Assembly: GCA_039714215.1 (NCBI GenBank) | Contig: JBDLJU010000220.1 | Span: 1-5,198 of the forward strand | Reading direction: 5' to 3' | DNA length: 5,198 bases | Origin: UBA11579 sp039714215 | GTDB taxonomy: Bacteria; Chloroflexota; Anaerolineae; Anaerolineales; UBA11579 | Shown: piece after piece, positions 1 through 5,198 of the stretch | Layout: each line of letters opens with the position of its first letter | How positions within the stretch are numbered: the stretch's first letter is position 1 | Notes under the pieces: model-generated | Database searches by the model: none | Seen by the model: only the letters and a program-made list of their open reading frames with translations | What the model was told of the DNA's origin: nothing | Program-made: the position numbers and the translations under genes

Positions 1-776
1 CGGAGGGTGGCTTCACCCAGCAGGTCGGCATCGCTCAATTCTACATCTTCAACAACCTCGGCGGGGGGAGCTTCTTCTGCGCTTTCGTCTTTGCGCATGC
101 CCTTACCTTCGATGACTGCGTCGGCAACGTGAGCAACCATCAATTTGATCGTGCGGATGGCGTCATCATTGGAGGGGATCACAAAATCGATCTCATCAGG
201 GTTGCAGTTGGTGTCTACTAGAGCCACAATCGGAATATTGAGGGTGTTTGCTTCCCGTACCGCGGTTTCCTCACGGCGTACGTCAACGATGTAGATCATG
301 TCGGGAAGCTTGTGCATCTTGCGAATACCGCCAAAGCGGGAGGTGAGTTTGTCAATCTTGCGGGAAAGCATCAAGCCTTCCTTCTTGGTCAAACGCTCAA
401 ACTCGCCTTTTTCTTTCATGCGCTCAAGGCGGTCGAGTTCATTGATCCGCTGACGCATGGTCACCCAGTTGGTCAGCATCCCGCCCAACCAGCGGACGGT
501 AACATACGGCATCCCGCAGCGCTCAGCTTCGTCCTGGATGGTTTCAACAGCCTGCCGTTTGGTGCCGACGAACAAAATTGTTCCTCCGTCTGCTACCAGG
601 TCGCGGACCAGTTTGAAAGTCATATCAAGAGCTTTGACTGTCTGCTGGAGATCGATAATATGAATCCCATTGCGTTCTGTAAAAATGTAGGGTTTCATCC
701 GGGGGTTCCACCGGTGAGTCCGGTGTCCAAAATGCACGCCGCTTTCCAACAGCGCTTTCATGGAAACTTTAGCCAT
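1..776 (-). CDS. rpsB: 30S ribosomal protein S2 (3' end cut by window edge)
   Basis: Ribosomal protein S2 is a component of the small ribosomal subunit and is needed for translation. Reading the minus strand from the ATG at 776-774 gives 258 codons with no stop before the left edge, so the gene is partial at its C-terminus. The N-terminal S2 signature is clear (MKALLESGVHFGHR, residues 6-19, followed by WNPRMKPYIF). So are FVGTKRQA (69-76), RWLGGMLTN (95-103) and the second signature, PDMIYIVDVRREE (158-170) into REANTLNIP and ALVDTNCNPD. From about residue 228 the protein becomes an acidic, Ala/Glu-rich tail, an extension seen in many S2 proteins. Family length is usually about 240-280, so the stop should lie just outside. 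The start is supported by a good AGGAG nine bases upstream. In most bacteria tsf (EF-Ts) follows rpsB; here that position is outside the window. Confidence 0.97.
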   Translation of the reverse strand, partial: MAKVSMKALLESGVHFGHRTHRWNPRMKPYIFTERNGIHIIDLQQTVKALDMTFKLVRDLVADGGTILFVGTKRQAVETIQDEAERCGMPYVTVRWLGGMLTNWVTMRQRINELDRLERMKEKGEFERLTKKEGLMLSRKIDKLTSRFGGIRKMHKLPDMIYIVDVRREETAVREANTLNIPIVALVDTNCNPDEIDFVIPSNDDAIRTIKLMVAHVADAVIEGKGMRKDESAEEAPPAEVVEDVELSDADLLGEATL

Positions 777-900
777 TATTTAAAACTCCTTTTCGTTTTT
801 TTTGCCTCCGCTTCCTTCACCCTCTCATATCACTGTATTTTTTCTACAGCACGGATACGAAAGTCGGGAAACGTGTGATTTTTGCTCTATCTTTAGAGCC
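777..900 (-). promoter_or_regulatory. Leader of the rpsB mRNA with two hairpins
   Basis: If transcription starts about seven bases past the -10 box, the rpsB transcript has a leader of about 123 bases. Its first bases form a perfect stem-loop: GCTCTA, a four-base loop, then TAGAGC (884-899). A second stem, CTGTA/TACAG (833-849), has a loop rich in A on the RNA strand and can be lengthened by two G-U pairs. Neither is followed by a run of U, so they do not look like terminators. Between the second hairpin and the start the leader is purine-rich. S2 autoregulates its own mRNA through the leader in E. coli. Whether this leader does the same is only a guess, and I do not recognise it as a described leader class. 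Confidence 0.45.
786..793 (-). promoter_or_regulatory. Ribosome binding site of rpsB
   Basis: On the minus strand the sequence reads AAAAGGAG, with nine bases (TTTTAAATA) between the AGGAG core and the ATG at 776-774. This strong, well-spaced Shine-Dalgarno site fixes the rpsB start and rules out the in-frame downstream ATG at codon 6. Confidence 0.85.
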
Positions 901-905
901 GACAG

Positions 906-934
906 AGTATAACATGTCAAACCGCTTTCGTCCA
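906..934 (-). promoter_or_regulatory. Predicted sigma-70 type promoter of rpsB, extended -10
   Basis: On the minus strand a TATACT box (911-906; 5 of 6 to consensus) is preceded directly by TGT, giving an extended -10. Seventeen bases upstream is TGGACG (934-929; 4 of 6 to TTGACA). The predicted start lies near 899-900, at the foot of the leader hairpin. An overlapping second reading is also possible: a perfect TTGACA (920-915) and TCTAAA (897-892), again 17 bases apart. The first is preferred for its better -10. Confidence 0.6.
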
Positions 935-1044
935 GCAAACCAGGCAAAAGTTGACACTAAAATTCCCCGAAAACCTGGTGAGTGAACCGACAAAAGAACT
1001 CTCGAGCAACCATCTTGCATGACACTCCTCGAATGATTTTGTGA

Positions 1045-1073
1045 TGGAAGCAAAACAGTCCGCATGCTATAAT
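1045..1073 (+). promoter_or_regulatory. Predicted promoter of the sensor gene, perfect extended -10
   Basis: A perfect TATAAT (1068-1073) is preceded directly by TGC, which makes an extended -10 element. The -35 position at 17-base spacing is a poor TGGAAG (1045-1050), as is common where the -10 is extended. Transcription would start near 1080, so the leader would consist of little more than the ribosome binding site. A short inverted repeat, CCTCA-A-TGAGG (1074-1084), spans the expected start and the Shine-Dalgarno bases. Confidence 0.6.
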
Positions 1074-1080
1074 CCTCAAT

Positions 1081-1086
1081 GAGGAG
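1081..1086 (+). promoter_or_regulatory. Ribosome binding site that favours the second ATG (1096)
   Basis: GAGGAG is a strong Shine-Dalgarno sequence. It leaves only three bases before the ATG at 1090 but nine before the in-frame ATG at 1096. The usual spacing of about 5-10 bases therefore favours 1096 as the translation start of the sensor protein. Confidence 0.65.
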
Positions 1087-1095
1087 AAAATGTCT

Positions 1096-3573
1096 ATGCC
1101 CAATATATTTGAGCAGATTTCGTTGATTCTGACAGATCCATACGGCAGTCTGGCATACCATCTGGTGATCTCGTTCATCATGGTTGGCGTGCTTTACCCT
1201 GCCCTGGTGTTCTCTTCACACGAAAAACCAGCCCGAACGCGGATGCTGCTGGGTATTGTTGGGCTGTTGATCTCCCAAATCGTCATTTTTGTATTTTCTG
1301 CTTTGGTCCTGGTGGGATTCTCCGAACTGAAAGAAGCGCTCCCGGTGCTAGACCGGGCAGTGATTGCCATCGACCTCGCAATTATCATCTGGTTGTTTTC
1401 CTATACTGATAATAAGAACCGGCGGGCAGGTTTTATATTAATTGGCACCATCTTTTTCCTGATGATTGCCGGTGCCGTCACTGCCCTCTTCTGGTACAGC
1501 AGCAGCGAGAAGACCAGCTTCATCCAGAGCGAGTACGGTCTTTACTGGGATGTCGGGGTTATTTTGTTGGCTATATTTGGGCAGCTAATCATTGCCAGGT
1601 CTCCTTCTAAAACCCGGATATGGGGCAGGGTCATGCTGCTTGCAATTATCATCGGTGAGGGGATCAATCTGTTAAGCGCCGGCAGCCTCCCCGGTGAATA
1701 TTCCGTGATCCTACGGCTGACATATCTGATCAGTATGCCCCTGCTTTACGGTGTGATTGGGGAGCTGCAATCAGAAATTACCCATACAAAGATGATCGTC
1801 ACCAAGATCACCGAGAGAGTGCCGATCTCAGAGATTGAGGAGGAAGATCCTCAAAAAGAAGAAGGGAAATCCTCCACAATTGAAACAGGCCCGCTGCCTG
1901 AACCGAGCCGCGGGATTGATTTACATCTCTTCCAAAACACGATGTCCCTGGCAGCCTCCGGTTCCTATCAAGAGATCAGCCATCTATTTACCCGCTACAC
2001 CGGACATGCCCTGGTCGCCGACATCTGTGTGCTGCTCTCTCCGTTAGACGAAGACGAACAGGTCCACTTAATCTCTGCCTATGATTTGATCGTGCAGGAA
2101 AGCTTTTCCCCGTTTCATTTCAACCACTCGATTATCCCAGGATACAAAGAAGCGCTCGAGAGCGGAGAAATTATTCAGGTCACCGATGACACCAGCAGCC
2201 AGATCAGCTCGTTTGCTCACCTGATCCAGGTAGACCGGATTCACAGCATGATGGTTTATCCAGTGATCGGCTCAAAAGGAAGCGCAATTGCCGCGGTTTG
2301 TCTGGTCAGCCCATACTCAAAACATGTGTGGAACGACAAGGAGAGGGATTATCTAAACCGATCCAGCAGTGCGATTAGCGCAGTGCTTGAGCAGGCTTTC
2401 GCGGCCGTGCCGAAAACCCCCACAATGCAAAAGCTTACCGACCAGCTGGAGAACAGTGAGATAGAACGCAAACGTCTGGCCAGCGAAATGGAAGCGATAT
2501 CGATGGAAATGGCGGCGCTTTCCATGCTGGTTGAGGAAAAAGATGAAATCACCAGCGCGGAACAAACCGACCTGGCCAATCTCAAAACCACCCTGGAAGT
2601 CCTTGAAACTGAGAATATTTCCTTAAAGGAGATCATCTCCGAGCATACTGAGCAAAACAATGCCTACATCCAGAAGATTACCGAATTAGAGGGTCAATCT
2701 GCGGCCTCGCCAAAAGAATTGGAAGACCTCGGCGGAAAACTGCAGGAAGCCTTACAGCGGGCAACTAATTTTGAAAACCAGCTCAACCAGGCAAAGGCCC
2801 AACTTGAATTTCTCGATCAGAGCAATGCCCAGCCCGAGAGCGCCCTGCCCAGTGAACAGGCCGAAGTGATTGCCTCAATTGCCCAGGAGCTTCGCCAGCC
2901 GATGTCTTCGATCAGCGGGTATACCGACCTGTTGATCAGCGAATCTGTGGGGATCCTCGGGGCATTGCAGAAAAAATTCCTTGAGCGCGTGAAAGCATCC
3001 ACTGACCGGATGAACAACCTGATCGGCGATTTGATCCAGATCACCACCCTGGATTCTGGGAACCTTGCCTTCACACCACAGGCAGTAGAAGTGATTGATA
3101 TTGTCGATATCGCCATTGAGAACACCAGCGGTCAGTTCCGTGAGAAAAACATCAGCTTGCGAGTTGATATCAGCTCCGGTCTGCCGAAAATGCACACCGA
3201 CAAAGACGCCATTCAGCAAATCCTGCACCACCTGCTGCAGAACGCAGGAGCGGCAACCCCAGAAGAAGGCGAGATCATTATTAAAGTTGAGCCCTACAGC
3301 AAAACGGATAATGATATTATCCTGCTGGCAGTTTCCGACAATGGCGAGGGGATTCCCAGGGAAGACCTGCCGAGGGTATTCTCCCGGTTGTACCGGGCCG
3401 ATAACCCTCTGATCTCAGGTGTGGGCGATACCGGGGTCGGCCTTTCGATTGCCAAGACTCTCGCAGAAGCGCTCGGCGGCAGGATTTGGGTCGAGAGTGA
3501 ACAAGGGGTAGGCTCAACATTCAGCGTGCTGCTGCCAATTACTTCAGAAACAGTCAGCACCGCACAGGGTTAA
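1096..3573 (+). CDS. 7TM-GAF-coiled-coil sensor with histidine kinase core lacking the phosphoacceptor His
   Basis: This is a membrane sensor protein of 825 residues, or 827 if the ATG at 1090 is used. Numbering here is from 1096. Seven hydrophobic spans are visible at about 19-40, 50-74, 84-103, 112-133, 149-167, 177-197 and 203-221. A charged linker follows to about 275, then a GAF-like domain (276-435), a long Glu/Leu/Lys-rich coiled coil (443-575), a DHp/HisKA-like helix pair (586-655) and an HATPase_c domain (690-820). The ATPase boxes look intact: N box HHLLQNAGA (Asn716), G1 box DNGEGIP (Asp748), F box VFSRLYR and G2 box GDTGVGLSIAK. The H-box, however, reads AQELRQP where the family has SHELRTP. 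The phosphoacceptor His is Gln597 and the phosphatase-type Thr is Gln601, and there is no other His in the helix pair. The domain calls are strong. Loss of ordinary autophosphorylation is inferred. It probably binds ATP and signals by conformation or by pairing with another kinase. No response regulator adjoins it, and the next gene starts four bases past its stop. Confidence 0.93.
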   Translation: MPNIFEQISLILTDPYGSLAYHLVISFIMVGVLYPALVFSSHEKPARTRMLLGIVGLLISQIVIFVFSALVLVGFSELKEALPVLDRAVIAIDLAIIIWLFSYTDNKNRRAGFILIGTIFFLMIAGAVTALFWYSSSEKTSFIQSEYGLYWDVGVILLAIFGQLIIARSPSKTRIWGRVMLLAIIIGEGINLLSAGSLPGEYSVILRLTYLISMPLLYGVIGELQSEITHTKMIVTKITERVPISEIEEEDPQKEEGKSSTIETGPLPEPSRGIDLHLFQNTMSLAASGSYQEISHLFTRYTGHALVADICVLLSPLDEDEQVHLISAYDLIVQESFSPFHFNHSIIPGYKEALESGEIIQVTDDTSSQISSFAHLIQVDRIHSMMVYPVIGSKGSAIAAVCLVSPYSKHVWNDKERDYLNRSSSAISAVLEQAFAAVPKTPTMQKLTDQLENSEIERKRLASEMEAISMEMAALSMLVEEKDEITSAEQTDLANLKTTLEVLETENISLKEIISEHTEQNNAYIQKITELEGQSAASPKELEDLGGKLQEALQRATNFENQLNQAKAQLEFLDQSNAQPESALPSEQAEVIASIAQELRQPMSSISGYTDLLISESVGILGALQKKFLERVKASTDRMNNLIGDLIQITTLDSGNLAFTPQAVEVIDIVDIAIENTSGQFREKNISLRVDISSGLPKMHTDKDAIQQILHHLLQNAGAATPEEGEIIIKVEPYSKTDNDIILLAVSDNGEGIPREDLPRVFSRLYRADNPLISGVGDTGVGLSIAKTLAEALGGRIWVESEQGVGSTFSVLLPITSETVSTAQG

Positions 3574-3577
3574 ATCA

Positions 3578-3862
3578 GTGAACGAGAGCAATCAGGGACA
3601 ATTCGCCGCACTGCTGATTTTCATCTCTGTTTTGTTTGTGCTGGGAAGTCTGCTGACCGCATTCGCGGAAGCCGGATTCCCTGATGCGGACCCTGGCGCG
3701 ATTCAAGCCACCGACTATATCTTTTCCTCGCCCACCCCAGTTTCAAGTGCAACCCCCACAATGTTCCAAACTACAGCTGGTGCGCCCGTCCCTTCAGCTA
3801 CGATTGATTCCGGAATCGACGCTGGGGCTCCGAACGAAGCGTCCGCTACCCCTGTGCCATAA
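3578..3862 (+). CDS. Small membrane-anchored or secreted Ser/Thr/Pro-rich protein, function unknown
   Basis: This 94-residue protein starts at GTG, four bases after the stop of the sensor gene, with only a weak AGGG upstream. Translation is therefore probably coupled to the sensor. Residues 1-8 are polar and 9-30 form one hydrophobic segment (FAALLIFISVLFVLG onward). The rest is a low-complexity tail rich in Ser, Thr, Pro and Ala (SSPTPVSSATPT; ends in ATPVP), with several Asp/Glu and no Cys. The segment could be an uncleaved anchor with the tail outside the cell, or a signal peptide cleaved after AFA or AEA near residues 30-32. I recognise no domain. Being coupled to a sensor kinase homologue suggests an accessory partner or a protein made in step with it, but this is inference from position. 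That it is a real gene is supported by the tight spacing and the clear signal-plus-tail design. Confidence 0.72.
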   Translation: MNESNQGQFAALLIFISVLFVLGSLLTAFAEAGFPDADPGAIQATDYIFSSPTPVSSATPTMFQTTAGAPVPSATIDSGIDAGAPNEASATPVP

Positions 3863-3905
3863 ATTGCCCCCCATTATCCACTTCCCCGTAAATTGGCCTG
3901 CTTTG

Positions 3906-3953
3906 TGCAACATAAATGGCGTTGCAAACAGCTGGTTGATCTGCATCCAGTTG
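3906..3953 (+). repeat. Two adjacent inverted repeats downstream of the small gene
   Basis: TGCAAC (3906-3911) pairs with GTTGCA (3921-3926) around a nine-base loop. Directly after it, CAGCTGG (3929-3935) pairs with CCAGTTG (3947-3953), with one G-U pair and an 11-base loop. The stems are short, and no U tract follows either. They might slow 3' decay of the upstream mRNA or act as a weak factor-dependent terminator, or they may be chance. Confidence 0.3.
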
Positions 3954-4049
3954 GCATTACCTCCAGCGCTGCTGCAGCAATACTATATTTACTTTTGAAT
4001 GATAACCTCTGGAAAACAAGGATTAATTGTGCGGATCAGGATGATTAAT

Positions 4050-4065
4050 GATTACAATTGTGATC
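4050..4065. promoter_or_regulatory. Operator-like 16-bp palindrome over a possible -10 box of the LCP gene
   Basis: GATTACAATTGTGATC is symmetric about 4057/4058 except for one mismatched pair (T at 4053, G at 4062). It contains TACAAT (4053-4058), which matches five of six bases of a -10 box, though no good -35 stands at the right distance. A degenerate relative, GATTAATTGTG then GGATC, lies at 4021-4037. The shared AATTGTG words start 31 bases apart, about three helical turns. This arrangement suits a dimeric regulator that would block or modulate LCP transcription. The regulator is unknown. Confidence 0.4.
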
Positions 4066-4082
4066 TATTTACCAGACAGTAA

Positions 4083-5168
4083 GTGAACAAATATATGCTG
4101 ATGAATAAAAAACACTCATCCAACCGATTCCTTCTCGCCGGATTATTAATTTCTGCACTGCTGGTCAGCGGATGTGGTCTGCTGGGCGTGCTCCAAAGTT
4201 CCAGAGCTGCTGCAGATGGCAATCATGCTGTGGGCACTGCCACCAGCACTCCATTCCTGCCATATGCTCCTACCGCGGCGAGCAATTCACCGTTGTTCCC
4301 CACAGCCACAGGCCATTCTCCCGCGCAGACCGTAGTGGGGATTCCCAATACGACCGGGGGCGGGTCTTACCCATCACCTTCTTCTTATGTGCCTGCCGCC
4401 CCGATGATCGAACAGCCCGCCAACCAGATCAATATCCTGGTACTCGGTTCCGACCGGCGCCCCTATACCGGCGGCTACCGCACCGATGTGATGCTGCTGG
4501 TCACGATAAATTTTCAGCTAAAAAAGATCGCGATGACCTCGTTTCCCCGAGATTTGTATATTTATATCCCGGGTTTCGGCCAGGACCGGATCAACACCGT
4601 CCAGGCCAAAGGCGGATTCCCGTTAACTGCCTCAGCCTTTGAATATAACTTTGGGGTGCGGCCAGATTATTACCTGATGCTGGAATTTTCCGGCTTCACC
4701 ACCATTATCGATATGCTTGGCGGGATCAATGTAAAAGTCGCCCAGCAGCTCACGGACCAGCGCGATGGCTACGGCTACTACACCGTCTACCCGGGAACTG
4801 TGCATATGAATGGAGAAACTGCGCTGTGGTATGTGCGTGCCCGCTACACCACCAACGACTTCGACCGCACCCGCCGCCAGCAAGAAGTAATGCTCGCCGT
4901 AATCGACCGGATGATCAATTTGGATTTGATTCCCAAAATCCCTAACCTCTACCAGCAGTATCAAAACACGGTCACCACAGATCTATCCCTCGAAGACATT
5001 GTCCCGCTGCTTCCGCTGGCATCTGAATTCCTGCAGGGTAATATCGGCCGCTACGCGATTGGGAGCGGTCAGGTTTCATCGTGGGTGACTGCCGATGGCG
5101 CGGCAGTGCTGATGCCCAACACCCCTGCGATTCAGTCAATTCTAAAAGCTGCCCTGAATACCGAGTAA
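4083..5168 (+). CDS. LytR-CpsA-Psr (LCP) family protein with lipoprotein signal
   Basis: LCP proteins transfer undecaprenyl-pyrophosphate-linked glycopolymers onto peptidoglycan or other envelope acceptors on the outer face of the membrane. Numbering is from the GTG at 4083 (361 residues). The LCP domain spans about 115-285. It shows LGSDRR (121-126), RTDVMLL (133-139), SFPRDLYIYIPG (153-164), RIN (169-171), a PDYYLMLEFSGF stretch, IDMLGGI, ALWYVRAR (247-254) and DFDRTRRQQ (259-267). The conserved Asp and Arg residues that bind the pyrophosphate and metal are therefore present. The N-terminus has basic residues, a hydrophobic stretch (16-28) and a lipobox-like VSGC with Cys31. A Ser/Thr/Pro/Gly-rich spacer (about 35-115) follows, and residues 286-361 form a C-terminal extension. 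Most LCP proteins keep an uncleaved anchor, so lipidation here is inferred. No start has a clear Shine-Dalgarno. The ATG at 4101 would give a more typical 24-residue signal and is a real alternative. Confidence 0.92.
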   Translation: MNKYMLMNKKHSSNRFLLAGLLISALLVSGCGLLGVLQSSRAAADGNHAVGTATSTPFLPYAPTAASNSPLFPTATGHSPAQTVVGIPNTTGGGSYPSPSSYVPAAPMIEQPANQINILVLGSDRRPYTGGYRTDVMLLVTINFQLKKIAMTSFPRDLYIYIPGFGQDRINTVQAKGGFPLTASAFEYNFGVRPDYYLMLEFSGFTTIIDMLGGINVKVAQQLTDQRDGYGYYTVYPGTVHMNGETALWYVRARYTTNDFDRTRRQQEVMLAVIDRMINLDLIPKIPNLYQQYQNTVTTDLSLEDIVPLLPLASEFLQGNIGRYAIGSGQVSSWVTADGAAVLMPNTPAIQSILKAALNTE

Positions 5169-5198
5169 ATGAAACCAAACCGGCTTTGGCTCGCATTC
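5169..5198 (+). CDS. Possible start of the next gene, cut by the window edge
   Basis: An ATG follows directly on the TAA of the LCP gene and stays open for all ten codons to the window end, giving MKPNRLWLAF. The pattern of Lys and Arg followed by hydrophobic residues resembles the start of a signal peptide or membrane anchor. The abutting stop and start would suit translational coupling. No clear Shine-Dalgarno is seen within the end of the LCP gene. With ten codons the product cannot be named. Confidence 0.45.
   Translation, partial: MKPNRLWLAF

Larger units (their letters stand above)
3863..4082. other. Intergenic region before the LCP gene
   Basis: These 220 bases hold no convincing gene. 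The left half carries two weak hairpins (3906-3926 and 3929-3953) without a following T run, so I cannot call a terminator for the sensor pair. There is a 10-bp palindrome, TGCTGCAGCA, at 3970-3979. From about 3980 the DNA becomes AT-rich and contains repeated GATTAAT and AATTGTG words and a 16-bp near-palindrome (4050-4065). A promoter for the LCP gene probably lies here. Read-through from the sensor operon cannot be excluded. Confidence 0.5.

Noticed and set aside
312..878. Plus-strand open frame of 188 codons
   Set aside because: It lies antisense to rpsB, whose minus-strand translation matches S2 from end to end, and it runs on over the rpsB leader. It has no ribosome binding site and no protein-like pattern.
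884..899. Possible intrinsic terminator at the GCTCTA/TAGAGC hairpin
   Set aside because: Neither strand has a T run after the stem. On the plus strand the T run precedes it, and on the minus strand an A run follows. Its position at the predicted rpsB transcript start suits a 5' hairpin better.
951..979. Plus-strand promoter using the perfect TTGACA at 951-956
   Set aside because: At 16-18 bases downstream there is only CCTGGT-like sequence, so no -10 box. The extended -10 at 1068-1073 is much better placed for the sensor gene.
844..1181. Two overlapping minus-strand open frames in the divergent intergenic region
   Set aside because: They cover both predicted promoters and the 5' end of the sensor gene. 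They lack ribosome binding sites and read as compositional noise.
2349..3560. Several open frames antisense or out of frame inside the sensor gene
   Set aside because: They are shadows of an 825-codon gene with clear domains throughout. None has a start signal or recognisable content.
3970..3979. TGCTGCAGCA palindrome as an operator
   Set aside because: Ten symmetric bases rich in CTG/CAG occur often by chance, and there is no second copy or promoter element at a sensible distance.
3684..3998. Plus-strand open frame of 104 codons overlapping the small gene and the intergenic region
   Set aside because: It overlaps the small exported protein in another frame, has no ribosome binding site, and lacks the signal-plus-tail design of the preferred frame. 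It is also not placed to be coupled to the sensor.

Overview
The window looks like a bacterial chromosome fragment, most likely from the Chloroflexota and perhaps class Anaerolineae. That placement is an inference. It rests on the ribosomal protein S2 sequence, the style of the large multidomain kinase, and the Ser/Thr/Pro-rich tails on exported proteins. No marker in the window proves it. There are no signs of mobile elements, CRISPR, tRNA or rRNA.

Layout. Positions 1-776 (minus strand) hold rpsB, encoding 30S ribosomal protein S2. Its 3' end runs off the left edge, so 258 codons are visible. Positions 777-1095 are a divergent intergenic region. It carries the rpsB leader, with two small hairpins, and the rpsB promoter on the minus strand. 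On the plus strand it carries a promoter for the next gene. Both promoters have an extended -10 (TGn) element. Positions 1096-3573 (plus) encode an 825-residue membrane protein with seven predicted membrane spans, a GAF-like domain, a long coiled coil, and the dimerisation and ATPase domains of a histidine kinase. Its ATP-binding boxes look intact, but the phosphoacceptor histidine is glutamine, so it appears to be a pseudo-histidine kinase. Four bases after its stop, at 3578-3862, lies a small gene for a single-span or secreted Ser/Thr/Pro-rich protein of 94 residues. Positions 3863-4082 are intergenic, with two weak hairpins and a near-perfect 16-bp palindrome over a possible -10 box. Positions 4083-5168 encode a LytR-CpsA-Psr (LCP) protein that appears to be exported as a lipoprotein. 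An ATG directly after its stop (5169) probably starts another exported protein that leaves the window.

How it may fit together. rpsB is housekeeping and transcribed away from the rest. The rightward genes share a cell-envelope theme: a membrane sensor that probably does not autophosphorylate in the usual way, a small exported protein translationally coupled to it, and an LCP enzyme that would attach glycopolymers to the cell wall. No response regulator gene is present. A functional link between the sensor pair and the LCP gene is only a guess from proximity. The most notable observation is the degenerate H-box of the kinase together with its coupled small partner.
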